Of a stretch of DNA of 48,450 bases, positions 7,258-16,145 are shown in pieces. Below the pieces are notes generated by a model. That model saw only the letters and a program-made list of their open reading frames with translations. It made no database searches and was not told the DNA's origin. Location of the stretch: the NCBI GenBank assembly GCA_024687185.1, contig JAILEX010000053.1, forward strand, positions 1 through 48,450, in the 5' to 3' direction. The stretch comes from Bacilli bacterium. GTDB taxonomy: Bacteria; Bacillota_I; Bacilli_A; RFN20; CAG-826. Position 1 is the stretch's first letter. The number at the start of each line of letters is the position of its first letter. The translations under genes were made by a program, and so were the position numbers.

Positions 7258-10200
7258 TTATTCCTCTTCTTTGCCCCTGGAGGCACGGATCGTACCAAAG
7301 ACGCCTAGGCCGATTACGACGACGGCGATGGCTACATCCGCCCAGATGAAGGCCATGACCCAAGTCTCGAGGCCATACCCGACGATGCGGGTATTGACGG
7401 AGTTGGAGTTGGCGATCGCATAGAGGATGTTATGGGCCGCGGTGCGTAAGACATAGATATCCTTGGCATCGGTGGCTTTGGAATCGTTCCAACGCAAGGA
7501 GTCGAGGGTGGTGAGGATGAGGTCGTTGCCGGCATAGACCATCTGGCGGGAATCCATGACCGTGTTGTCGGTCTTGTAGTCGCAGATGACCAAGCCGTCG
7601 AAACCCCATTCCTGACGGAGGATCTCGGTGAGTAGACGATAGTCGCCACCGGTCCACTTCGCGCCGATGCGGTTGAAGGAGGACATGATGCCCTTGGTGC
7701 CGACGAAGGTGACCTTATCGGCGGTCGCGGTTGCGCTATGGGCGACGTTGTCGCTGCCTTTGACCGCAAGCTCGAAGGGCTTGAGGTAGAGTTCGCGTAG
7801 CGCTTGCTCGGTGCAATAGGTCGCAACGCCGGAGCGGTTGGTTTCCTGATCGTTGAGGGCGAAGTGCTTTAGGTCGCTGATAACGCCTTTGGAGTAGGCG
7901 CCGTTAACGACGTTGACCGCCATCTTACCCGAGAGGATCGGGTCTTCGCTGTAGTATTCGTAGTTACGTCCAGAGAAGGGTGAGCGATGGAGGTTGACCG
8001 CGGGGGCATACCAGCAGGTGTAGGGCAGATTGTTACCGCCCAAATCGCCTAGAAGGCCGGATTCGCCGACCATTTTGCCCATTTGATAGGCTAGGTCTTT
8101 GTTCCAGGTGGAGGCGATGACGATCTCCGAGGAGAAGGTCGGGTTGTTTTTGTAGTGATCGCTTAGACCGGGCATGAAGTTGACGAAGCCGACGGGGCCG
8201 TCGGAGTCGTTGGTTAGGTTCTTCTCGATCTTGAGGATCGGCTGGGTCTTGAAGTCACCATAGTTGACGAGGTTGATCATGTCGTCATAGGTGAGGCAAT
8301 CAAGGAGCTCGTTCCACATCGCGTCATCATAGGATTTGCCATAGAGGTCGCGGAGGATGTGCTTGACTTCCTGGGCGGTCTTGGGCATTTCGGTGACGGC
8401 GCCTGCGACGGGGTTGTTGTGGGTGCGGTTGGCAAGGTATTCCTTCTCGCCTTCCTTATATTCGCGTTCGTCCGTGTCGGGCGCCTTGGGGAAGGTGCCT
8501 GCGAAGTCGGTGCGGGACATGCCCTTACGGGTGACTTCGTTGCCTTTGGTGTCTTCGACGTGGACGTCGGCGAGACGGTATTGGATATCGTCGAACCCTT
8601 CGGTGGTGTAACGGTTTTCGACCATCGTTCCGGTAACGGGGTCCTTATCGAAGGTCTTCGTTTCCGCTAGTTCGACCTTAACTGAGGCAAAGGCGGTTTC
8701 GTCGACATGGGAATCGCGTCCGATGTAGAAGGTGTATTCGCCCTTTTCTAACTCATACCCCTTGAAGGAGTTGGCGTTAGCGTCGTTATAGTCATAGGAG
8801 ACTAGGTCGTAGGGATTGACGTGGAAGGAGATTTCCTCGCTCCCGCCATTCTTTTCTAGAAGCGAAGTCTTGGCGAAATCGACTAGTTGGACATGGCTTT
8901 TTTCGATGCCGCCGCTAGTGTAGGGCAAGCTGACATAGAGCTGGACCACGTCTTTGCCGGGCTGATCGCCCGTGTTGGTGACCTTGACCTTGAAGTCTAA
9001 GCCGCTAGAAAGATTGCCGCTAGAAGTGAGGGTCTGGGTGAAGGTGGTGTAGCTTAGGCCATGGCCGAAGGGGAAGACGACGGCGTCTTCGTACCAGGAG
9101 TAGTCGCCGCTAGAGGCATGTTCCTCATAGCCGCGGGTCTCATAGTAGCGATAGCCGCTATAGATACCCTCTTCATAGGTGACCATGAAGTTGTTGGAGA
9201 CGTTTTGGCCGTTTTCGGTGAACGCGGCAGCGCTTTGTCCCTCGAAGTTTTGGCTATTGTCGCCGAAGTTTTGCCAGGTCGGATCCTTGCTGAAGTCGCT
9301 AGAGAAGACGTCGACGGTCTTGCCGCTAGGATTGACTTCGCCATTTAGCACGCCGGCAATGCCATCGGCGCCATTGACGCCGGGGCCGCCGATCCACAAG
9401 ACGGCATCGATACGGGGATCGTTTTCAAGGTTGTTGTATTCCTTAATGAAGTCGCACTGGAACGAGGTGAGGGTGTTGAGCATGACGATGACCTTCTTGA
9501 AGCTAGTCGAGGCCATGTCGAGTAGGTCGTATTCGTTTTTGTCTAGCTGCAGGTAGTGGTTGCCTTCGATGCCGCCGTTAGCGGGGTTTTGAGACCTGGG
9601 AAGGTCGAAGGATTCGCCGCCGATACGGGAGATGACCACGATTGCGGCGTCGTTATATTCCTTGAAGGACTTCTTTAGGCTGCTGCTATAGCTGGAAACC
9701 GGGGTTTCGCCGATATCGAGGGTTGGGGCTTTGGTGGAGCCTTCGGTCAACTCGGGGTTGCTGGACCTGCCGGAGCCAGAGGCGCTATCGGCATAGAATT
9801 CCTTTAACCCGGGGTTGAGTTTGAAGCCACCGTTTTCAAGGCCATCGTATAAGGAAATGGCGCCTGCGCTACCTGCATCACCCGAGCCGGAGCCGGATAA
9901 GACGATGTTGGCGGAGTTTTTGCCCAAAACCGAGATCTTGGCTTCTTTGGCCAAGGGAAGGGCGGCTTTGCCGTCGGTTTTTTCGTTTAGAAGGAGTACG
10001 GAACCTTCATGCATGATTTCCTTGTTCAGCTTCGCGCTATCGACAAGAAGATCGTTTTTGTTGGTGTAAGACGAAGTATAGATTTTCTCGACGCTTGAAT
10101 CGAAGATGGGGTTTAGACCACCTAGGAAGGTGTCGATTGTGGAACGGAAGCCCACGGTTGCGACGACGGTGACGGCCGTTGCCAGGACTAGGGCCGAGCC

Positions 10201-10260
10201 ACCTGCGATGGCCCAGGCCTTACCGCTTTTCTTTTTTAGGAATTTGGTGAATCCACTCAT
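7258..10260 (-). CDS. Membrane-anchored GH3 glycoside hydrolase with permuted domain order (beta-glucosidase-like)
   Basis: A 1000-residue protein. An N-terminal membrane segment (about 17-38) is followed by a GH3 C-terminal-type alpha/beta domain (about 55-400, with SVLGKNSANIVLSGSGSGD), a fibronectin-III-like domain (about 410-525) and only then the GH3 TIM-barrel domain (about 640-950). The barrel shows NDSDGPVGF, GRNYEYYSEDP, LKHFALNDQETNR and the nucleophile region GLVICDYKTDN (Asp near 891). This order is the reverse of ordinary GH3 enzymes and matches the known permuted beta-glucosidases of rumen Ruminococcus and Butyrivibrio. A second membrane segment with a KEEE tail ends the protein. 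It likely trims oligosaccharides at the cell surface; glucose or xylose specificity cannot be read. The start has a GGAGGAG ribosome binding site. Confidence 0.88.
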   Translation of the reverse strand: MSGFTKFLKKKSGKAWAIAGGSALVLATAVTVVATVGFRSTIDTFLGGLNPIFDSSVEKIYTSSYTNKNDLLVDSAKLNKEIMHEGSVLLLNEKTDGKAALPLAKEAKISVLGKNSANIVLSGSGSGDAGSAGAISLYDGLENGGFKLNPGLKEFYADSASGSGRSSNPELTEGSTKAPTLDIGETPVSSYSSSLKKSFKEYNDAAIVVISRIGGESFDLPRSQNPANGGIEGNHYLQLDKNEYDLLDMASTSFKKVIVMLNTLTSFQCDFIKEYNNLENDPRIDAVLWIGGPGVNGADGIAGVLNGEVNPSGKTVDVFSSDFSKDPTWQNFGDNSQNFEGQSAAAFTENGQNVSNNFMVTYEEGIYSGYRYYETRGYEEHASSGDYSWYEDAVVFPFGHGLSYTTFTQTLTSSGNLSSGLDFKVKVTNTGDQPGKDVVQLYVSLPYTSGGIEKSHVQLVDFAKTSLLEKNGGSEEISFHVNPYDLVSYDYNDANANSFKGYELEKGEYTFYIGRDSHVDETAFASVKVELAETKTFDKDPVTGTMVENRYTTEGFDDIQYRLADVHVEDTKGNEVTRKGMSRTDFAGTFPKAPDTDEREYKEGEKEYLANRTHNNPVAGAVTEMPKTAQEVKHILRDLYGKSYDDAMWNELLDCLTYDDMINLVNYGDFKTQPILKIEKNLTNDSDGPVGFVNFMPGLSDHYKNNPTFSSEIVIASTWNKDLAYQMGKMVGESGLLGDLGGNNLPYTCWYAPAVNLHRSPFSGRNYEYYSEDPILSGKMAVNVVNGAYSKGVISDLKHFALNDQETNRSGVATYCTEQALRELYLKPFELAVKGSDNVAHSATATADKVTFVGTKGIMSSFNRIGAKWTGGDYRLLTEILRQEWGFDGLVICDYKTDNTVMDSRQMVYAGNDLILTTLDSLRWNDSKATDAKDIYVLRTAAHNILYAIANSNSVNTRIVGYGLETWVMAFIWADVAIAVVVIGLGVFGTIRASRGKEEE

Positions 10261-10274
10261 TTGTTTCTCCTCCC

Positions 10275-11876
10275 TTATTTCCCATTGATGTTGTCATAGA
10301 TCGGAGTCCATGACAGTTTGTTGGTCGCGCCGTCGATCTTAAGATAGTCGATGACGGGGGCGAGGGCCTGCATCGTGCCGGAGCCCTTGTTGTTGTTCGG
10401 GGACAGCTCAATGATGTTGACGCCGGACTTGAGGCTGATGTTCGCGAGTTCGGTCAATTGGAACGGACCCGGGGTGACGTTGGGAACGCCGTTATCGTCC
10501 CTGCCGCCCATTAGGTAGGTGGCGGGATAGCTGAGCGCGGATCCGTTCAACGTGATTTCATAGGCGTATTCGCCAGTCGGGGCGAATTCCGCGTCGAATT
10601 CGGAAGACCAGTTGACGGAGAGCTTGCCGCTAACGGCTTCGGAAGCGGTGATTTCGAAGCGGATGACCGCGTCGCTGGTGTACTGATAGGAAACCGCATA
10701 GGCATTGCCGGCTGGACGGACTGCGTTAGTTGGATAGTTATCGACCATGGCGCCTGAGGCAACGGTCCTGATGATGCATTCGTCGCCTTTAGCCGCGCCG
10801 CTATAGCCGGGATAGTTGAAGGTCGGGTCGAATTCGGTGTATTCGGCCTGGAAGGTATCGGTGGTAACGGGGTTGGAGGTCCAATGCGCGTAGTACTTGA
10901 GGTTACGGTAGCCGGTGGTCGGGAAGGTGACTTTGTTGCCGCCTTTCTCGGAGGTATACCAGCCAGAGAAGACGTAATCCGGACGGGTTGGGTCGGTTTC
11001 GGGCGCGTTGAACTGCTCGCCGCCATAATAAGAGCTGGAGGCGTAGACGCTAGATGGCGCACCGACATAGTTATAGTAGAAGCTCACGGTGTAGCTGACC
11101 TTTTCCCAAACGGCGTATAGATCCATGTTGGCGGTTGGGGTGATGGGCAAGGTGATGATTTCACCGCCATCGGTAAGGGACCAACCCTTGAACTCATAGC
11201 CGCTGCGCTTTTCGGGTTCGGTGATCATGGCGCGGGTTAGCTGTTGGCCGTCCTCGATCTCGATGGTCGCGTTGGCCGGGGCGCCTTCATAGTCGCCATA
11301 ATGGATGGTGACCGTGTAGACCTTGATGTCATCGGCACGCCAAGAGGCGTAGAAGGTGACGTTCTTTTTGACCGTATAGGGGAAGGAGGCCTGGTTTGTG
11401 CCTTCCTTGTCTAGGGTCCAATAACGGAAGACGAATTTGTCGCGGGTCGGATTGGTTTCGGGGGCCGTGACGGTTTTGTTGTATTCGATCTTCACGGAAG
11501 AGGCCGCCGGGGCGCCTTCGTAGTTGTAATCGAAGGTGACGTCGTATTTGGCCGCTTCCCAATGCGCATATAGCGATACGTTCGCGGTGACGGTATAGGG
11601 GAAGGTAACGGCGGTGCCGCTGGTGGCTTCGGTATACCAACCGGAGAATTCATAACCCTCGCGCGCGGAAGGAGTAGGCGCCTTTTCAAGCGCCTTGCCC
11701 TTTTCCACTTCCAAACTATATGGACGCGAGGAGGAATCGTTGAAGTTGAAGGTGACAACGTAATAGTCACCGATTACTTCGCCACTTGTAATCGAAGTAG
11801 TGGAACCGCCTCCGCAGGAGGTTAGGCCCAATAGCAACGATAAGGAAGCGGCGAACACAAAGGATTTATTCCTCAT
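10275..11876 (-). CDS. Surface lipoprotein with four InlB-type B-repeats and a C-terminal carbohydrate-binding (CBM6/35-like) domain
   Basis: The frame extends upstream to 11948, but the ATG at 11876 is the real start: it has AGGAG six bases upstream and yields the signal peptide MRNKSFVFAASLSLLLG with lipobox LTSC. The 533-residue product then has four tandem Listeria-Bacteroides (InlB B) repeats of about 70 residues, each ending in a pattern such as FSGWYTE...YAHWE. The last 180 residues form a beta-sandwich starting FQAEYTEFDP and ending VIDYLKIDG, the layout of CBM6/CBM35-type sugar-binding modules. It lies between the two GH3 genes on the same strand, 14 bases before the smaller one, so it probably holds glycans near the enzymes. 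Confidence 0.8.
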   Translation of the reverse strand: MRNKSFVFAASLSLLLGLTSCGGGSTTSITSGEVIGDYYVVTFNFNDSSSRPYSLEVEKGKALEKAPTPSAREGYEFSGWYTEATSGTAVTFPYTVTANVSLYAHWEAAKYDVTFDYNYEGAPAASSVKIEYNKTVTAPETNPTRDKFVFRYWTLDKEGTNQASFPYTVKKNVTFYASWRADDIKVYTVTIHYGDYEGAPANATIEIEDGQQLTRAMITEPEKRSGYEFKGWSLTDGGEIITLPITPTANMDLYAVWEKVSYTVSFYYNYVGAPSSVYASSSYYGGEQFNAPETDPTRPDYVFSGWYTSEKGGNKVTFPTTGYRNLKYYAHWTSNPVTTDTFQAEYTEFDPTFNYPGYSGAAKGDECIIRTVASGAMVDNYPTNAVRPAGNAYAVSYQYTSDAVIRFEITASEAVSGKLSVNWSSEFDAEFAPTGEYAYEITLNGSALSYPATYLMGGRDDNGVPNVTPGPFQLTELANISLKSGVNIIELSPNNNKGSGTMQALAPVIDYLKIDGATNKLSWTPIYDNINGK

Positions 11877-11901
11877 TGTCTGCTCCTTAAGTTTTACATA
11901 G

Positions 11902-11942
11902 AAAGAAGAAGGCTTTGGGGGAGTTGAGCCCCCAAAGACCTT
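11902..11942 (-). terminator. Strong hairpin between the large GH3 gene and the lipoprotein gene
   Basis: On the minus strand AAGGTCTTTGGGGG and CCCCCAAAGCCTT pair around a 7-base loop, followed by TTCTTCTTTC. It lies downstream of the 11990 stop and upstream of the ribosome binding site at about 11883. It may be a partial terminator, or an mRNA-processing element that lowers expression of the two downstream genes relative to the first. Confidence 0.7.
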
Positions 11943-11989
11943 CCTCAAATATTATTTAGAGATGATGGAGACCATTAAGCTTTTAGGGC

Positions 11990-14900
11990 TTAGTCGTTCT
12001 TTTTACGCTTGAGGGCTAGAGCGACAGCACCAAAGGCTAGCGGAGCAACGATCGCGGCGGAGGCAGCAACGCTACCACCACAACCACCGGTTGCGTCTTT
12101 GCCGTCTTTGCCGTCTTTGCCATCGACGCCATCTTTGCCGGCAGCGCCATCTTTACCAGCGGCGCCGTCTTTGCCGTTAGCGCCGTCGGTGACGGTGAAG
12201 CGGAAGGTGGAACCATCGGTGAAGACGATTTCATAGGTCTTGACGCCGGATTCTTCGGAGACAAGTTTGATCTCGATGATGCCAACGCCGTTTTCGCCGT
12301 TATAGCCGTCTAAGCCGTCCTTGCCATCGACGCCGTTGGAACCGGTGACTTTGCCAAGGTTCTGGCTGGAGCCATTGACGAAGACAACGATGAGGTTGCC
12401 GCTTCCATCGATATAGAAGCTGGAGACCGAGACGCCTTCGGGGGTCGGGGCAACGGGATTGCCAACGACCTTTTCGACGGAGTAGACCGCGACGCTGGTT
12501 TCTCTACGAGAAGACCAACCAGACCTGACGATGGTGGTGGTGGTGACGGAAAGCTTCACGGAGATGCGGTAATCGGTCTCGGCAGTGGTGCCTTCGATCG
12601 CCTTGGTTTCTTCGTTGAAGGTCATGCCTTCTGGTAAATCGACGTCCCAATCGACCGCGGTGACTGCGGAGCCACTGCTGGGTACTGGATGGACGGTGAG
12701 GTCAAGGGAAGGATCAACGGTAACAACGTTCTCAGCGGAGATAGAGAGCGGGTTGGTAACGACGAAGTTGACCCTGAAGGAGCTCTTAACCCAGTAGTCG
12801 GAAACCACGTTGACGGTGACGCTGGAGTTACCGACGGTGGTCGGGGCACCGGTGAAGGTGCAGGTCTGTTCATCAAAGCTAACGCCAGCGGGCAAGGTGC
12901 CGGAAACGCTGTATTTGTTGTTGCTGGTGCCTAGTGTTGCGGCATCTGCAGCAAAGCTTTGGTTGATGGACTGGTTTTGGAGTGCGGTGATAGTCTTGGC
13001 CGAGAAGACATCGGTATCCAATAGGTTCCTGTTGTTGTTGGTGTTTGCGCCGTTCCATAAGACGTGGAGAGCGGCATTACGGATTGCATAGTACTGAGTC
13101 GGGGATTCGGGTTGGACGCCTTCAACGGCATTGCCGAAGCGGACGCCGCCTTTGTTAGAACGGAGAGTGGCATCCCAGACGCCGCCGATGCCGCCCCAGT
13201 TGTTCCTGCCTAGAGGCATTTCGGCGCCGGCACGGATCGCCATGTTACCCTTGGCTAGCGGACCCATGTAGTAGTCGGTGACGATATGGCCATGGAAGCC
13301 CCATTCACCACGGAGGACGCCGTTGATGGACATGTAGTTGCCGGAAGCGGGGATCGCACCGATACGGTTGAAGGAGGTCATGACGGCCTTTGCGCCGCCT
13401 TCCTTGACGGAGATTTCGAAGGCTTTCATGTGGTTTTCACGGATCGCCTGTTCGGTCGCGAAGGTACCGGTACCCATACGGTCGGTTTCCTGATCGTTGA
13501 CGGCGAAGTGCTTGATGAAGGCGTAGCCGCCCTTATCCTGGAAGCCTAGGACGTCCTGGGAGGCGATTTCGCCAGCGAGGAAGCCATCCTGAGAATAGTA
13601 TTCGAAGTTACGGCCGGAGAACGGGGAGCGATGCGTATTCATGGAAGGCGCATACCAGCCGGACTGGCCAGAGAAGAGGGAGTAGTTACCGGTTGCACGG
13701 CCACGTTCGTAGGCTAGCTTCTTGTTCCAGGTCGCGGCGATATTGGTCGCGGAGGCGAAGGTGTAGCAGCCCTTTAGGGAGGCGGGGCCATCCTGGTCGG
13801 TGGCCTGGGCTTTGCCAACGGAGGCTAGGCCAGGAGTCATATACTGACCACTGTTGAGCAAGCTCGTCATTTCGGCGAGGGTCAACTGGTTCATGAATAG
13901 ATCCCAAGCTTCAGCGGCGGTTTTGCCAGCATAGGGATGTCCGGTGGGCATCTTGGTGACGTCGTCGAAGTAGTCATAGCCGGCCATTTGCTTTAACATG
14001 ACGGCGACTTTGCCGTTAGTGCGGCCATCGGTAGAGGCGGCCTGGGTCCAGGTGGCGGGGATATCGTCATTGGTCTTGTACCAAGGATCGGTTACCTTAT
14101 CATCGGAACCATTGATGGCGCCTAGATAACGGGATTCGTTGGTATTGTTGCCAGGGGTGTTGGCTCCGTTATAGGGCAATAGAGCGATTAGACGTTCGCC
14201 ATAGAGCTTATCGGAGTTCTTCGGAGCCGTGGGGAAGGTGCCCTTCATGTCCGCGCGGCTCATGGTCTTCATGGTGGCTTTGGAAGCGGGATCCTTGACG
14301 TTTAGTAAGGAATCGAAGTCATCGCCATTGGAGAAGAGGGTGTTGTTGGTGGGATCGGCGTCATTATCCAAGACGGCGGTCTTGGCGGTGAGGTCGACTT
14401 CCAACGCCTCGATCAACTCGTGGGAGTTCTTCATGAGGCGGAGCTCATATTTGCCCGCTTCGATTTCATAACCCTTGTAGTCGTTCTTGTTGGCGTCGTC
14501 GAAGTCGAAGGAGGCTAGGTCGCCAACGCGGACTTCGACTTTGACGGTTTCGTATTTGCCGGGCTTCAAGATGGAGGTCTTGGCAAATCCGACTAGGGAG
14601 ACTTCGGCTTTCTCGATGCCGCCTTTGGTATAAGGAGCGTGGTTGTAGATCTGGACGACTTCCTTTCCGGCGACGGAACCGGTGTTCCTGACTTCAACTT
14701 CGATCTCGATGGTGTCATCGGCATCGTTTGCATCATTGATGGCTTTGGCGATGTCGGCGGCCTTGGAGACGATCCTCTGTTTGAAAGAGGTGTAGCTTAA
14801 GCCATAACCGAAGGGATAGCAGACGGCCTTGTCATAATCGAAGCCTTCGACCTTATCCGCATGGGCGGTTTCGAAGTACTTGTAGCCTAGGTAGATGCCT

Positions 14901-15985
14901 TCTTCGTATTCGACGGTGTGGGTATCGCCGTTGGCCGCCACATAATTGGGCTCGGTCTCGGAACCATCGTTAACGAACACGCTATTGGAATAATAAGGAT
15001 CTTTGTCGTCTAGCTGGGGAGTGCCACGGTCATAGACATAATTGCCTTCCGCGTCTTTCTTGAAGGCGGCATGCTGGTTGTTGGTGCCAAAGTTCTGCCA
15101 GACGGGATCGAGTTTATGATCGCGGGTCCAGACGTCGACGGTGCGTCCGGAAGGAGCGGCTTTGCCGACTAAGACGTTGGCAACACCGGTGAGGCCATCG
15201 GGACCGGGCTGGCCGACCCATAGGATGGAGTCGACGGCTTTGGAATCCTGAATGGGACCCATTTCGATGATGTTGCAGGAGTTGATCAAGACGACGAGCT
15301 TGTCGATGGCGCCGGTGGCTTTGAGGCCTTCGAGGTAGGCGAGCATCTTGACTTCGTTGTCGTTGAGTTCAAGGTAGTGCTTGGTAGGATCGGAAACATA
15401 GTCTTTGGGAAGGCCGTGGGTAGGAAGGTCGGCGCCTTCGCCACCGGTACGGGTGAGGGTCCAGAAGAATGTCTTGTAGTTGCGATAGCTGCCTTCGATG
15501 GGCTCTAGGATCGCGGGATCTTCCTGGCAGTCGAGGGTGGTGCTTCCGCCGAACATACCGATCGGTAGGGAGACCTGATTATGGACGGTGCCATAGAAGC
15601 TTTCGGCCATCTTGTTGACGCCGATGCCGTTGTTGCGAAGGGCGGTTTGCAAGTTGACCCTGATGCCTCCGCCAGAACCGGAACCGGTGCCTGCGGCGGT
15701 GAAATGGTAGGAACCATTACCGATCAACGTGACGCCTTCGGTGCGAGCAATCGGAAGCGCATCGTTCTCGTTCTTGAGAAGGATGACGCTCTCTTCCATG
15801 ATCTGGTTGTTGATCTTTTCGGAGTATTCGTCTTGGTCGGCTTGCGTCTCGAAGTCGGGGTACCATTTGGCGGAATTACCAGTTCCGTCAGCGAGAACAC
15901 TGGCCGCCGCGGGAGTGGCTGCGATGCCTAAGGCAACACCTCCTGCTGCGAGTGCTAACGCCCCCAGTAGAATTTTTCTTTTCAT
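11990..15985 (-). CDS. Large surface GH3 glycoside hydrolase, permuted, with Ig-like and collagen-like regions and a C-terminal membrane anchor
   Basis: A 1331-residue secreted protein with signal peptide 1-28. The order is GH3 alpha/beta domain (about 55-400), fibronectin-III-like domain (about 440-540), and TIM barrel (about 640-1000) with DQDGPASLKG, GRNFEYYSQDG, IKHFAVNDQETDR and HIVTDYYMG (candidate nucleophile Asp near 905). As in the gene at 7258, the two GH3 domains are swapped. Then follow putative-Ig modules (about 1025-1170, with SGTLPAGVSFDEQ), collagen-like GxDG repeats (about 1180-1215 and 1267-1298) and a tail of GGCGGS, one membrane segment and KRKKND. The tail resembles a cell-surface sorting signal but has no LPXTG. 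GGAGG lies ten bases before the start. It is first in the cluster and follows a CcpA-like site. Confidence 0.87.
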   Translation of the reverse strand: MKRKILLGALALAAGGVALGIAATPAAASVLADGTGNSAKWYPDFETQADQDEYSEKINNQIMEESVILLKNENDALPIARTEGVTLIGNGSYHFTAAGTGSGSGGGIRVNLQTALRNNGIGVNKMAESFYGTVHNQVSLPIGMFGGSTTLDCQEDPAILEPIEGSYRNYKTFFWTLTRTGGEGADLPTHGLPKDYVSDPTKHYLELNDNEVKMLAYLEGLKATGAIDKLVVLINSCNIIEMGPIQDSKAVDSILWVGQPGPDGLTGVANVLVGKAAPSGRTVDVWTRDHKLDPVWQNFGTNNQHAAFKKDAEGNYVYDRGTPQLDDKDPYYSNSVFVNDGSETEPNYVAANGDTHTVEYEEGIYLGYKYFETAHADKVEGFDYDKAVCYPFGYGLSYTSFKQRIVSKAADIAKAINDANDADDTIEIEVEVRNTGSVAGKEVVQIYNHAPYTKGGIEKAEVSLVGFAKTSILKPGKYETVKVEVRVGDLASFDFDDANKNDYKGYEIEAGKYELRLMKNSHELIEALEVDLTAKTAVLDNDADPTNNTLFSNGDDFDSLLNVKDPASKATMKTMSRADMKGTFPTAPKNSDKLYGERLIALLPYNGANTPGNNTNESRYLGAINGSDDKVTDPWYKTNDDIPATWTQAASTDGRTNGKVAVMLKQMAGYDYFDDVTKMPTGHPYAGKTAAEAWDLFMNQLTLAEMTSLLNSGQYMTPGLASVGKAQATDQDGPASLKGCYTFASATNIAATWNKKLAYERGRATGNYSLFSGQSGWYAPSMNTHRSPFSGRNFEYYSQDGFLAGEIASQDVLGFQDKGGYAFIKHFAVNDQETDRMGTGTFATEQAIRENHMKAFEISVKEGGAKAVMTSFNRIGAIPASGNYMSINGVLRGEWGFHGHIVTDYYMGPLAKGNMAIRAGAEMPLGRNNWGGIGGVWDATLRSNKGGVRFGNAVEGVQPESPTQYYAIRNAALHVLWNGANTNNNRNLLDTDVFSAKTITALQNQSINQSFAADAATLGTSNNKYSVSGTLPAGVSFDEQTCTFTGAPTTVGNSSVTVNVVSDYWVKSSFRVNFVVTNPLSISAENVVTVDPSLDLTVHPVPSSGSAVTAVDWDVDLPEGMTFNEETKAIEGTTAETDYRISVKLSVTTTTIVRSGWSSRRETSVAVYSVEKVVGNPVAPTPEGVSVSSFYIDGSGNLIVVFVNGSSQNLGKVTGSNGVDGKDGLDGYNGENGVGIIEIKLVSEESGVKTYEIVFTDGSTFRFTVTDGANGKDGAAGKDGAAGKDGVDGKDGKDGKDATGGCGGSVAASAAIVAPLAFGAVALALKRKKND
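12092..12191 (-). repeat. Short tandem repeats encoding the collagen-like GKDG stretch
   Basis: Units of 9 and 18 bp related to GCCGTCTTT and GCAGCGCCATCTTT are repeated head to tail. On the minus strand they encode GKDGAAGKDG-type Gly-x-x units. Such arrays vary in length by slippage without changing frame. Confidence 0.8.
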
Positions 15986-16087
15986 TTTTTTCTTTCCTCC
16001 TTGGCCCCGGGTTTTCTTAACGAATAACCAAAGCCTTTTTTATGAAAAGCGGCATGTAAAATGCCTAATATGACGATATTAAAGACT

Positions 16088-16102
16088 AAAAAAGCGCTTT
16101 CA
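16088..16102 (-). promoter_or_regulatory. CcpA/LacI-family operator (cre-like) upstream of the large GH3 gene
   Basis: On the minus strand TGAAAGCGCTTTTTT, about 100 bases before the start at 15985. It contains the cre core TGAAAGCGCTTT, with the last two consensus positions (CA) replaced by T. Both CcpA and local LacI-type sugar repressors bind such sites, so carbon control of the GH3 cluster is likely, by inference. Confidence 0.6.
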
Positions 16103-16145
16103 TTAGGTCATGTCGCGCCAAGATGAAATTTTATCGCGTGGTTTG

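Noticed and set aside
8357-9556. Several long open frames antisense to the GH3 gene
   Set aside because: They are shadows of a high-GC third-position gene; compositions are low-complexity and no start signals were seen.
10275-11948. Start of the B-repeat lipoprotein at 11948
   Set aside because: The extra 24 residues run through the intergenic hairpin; the ATG at 11876 has a good ribosome binding site and gives a proper lipoprotein signal.
12092-12191. CRISPR-like array
   Set aside because: Repeats are 9-18 bp, tandem without spacers, and in frame; they encode a collagen-like stretch.
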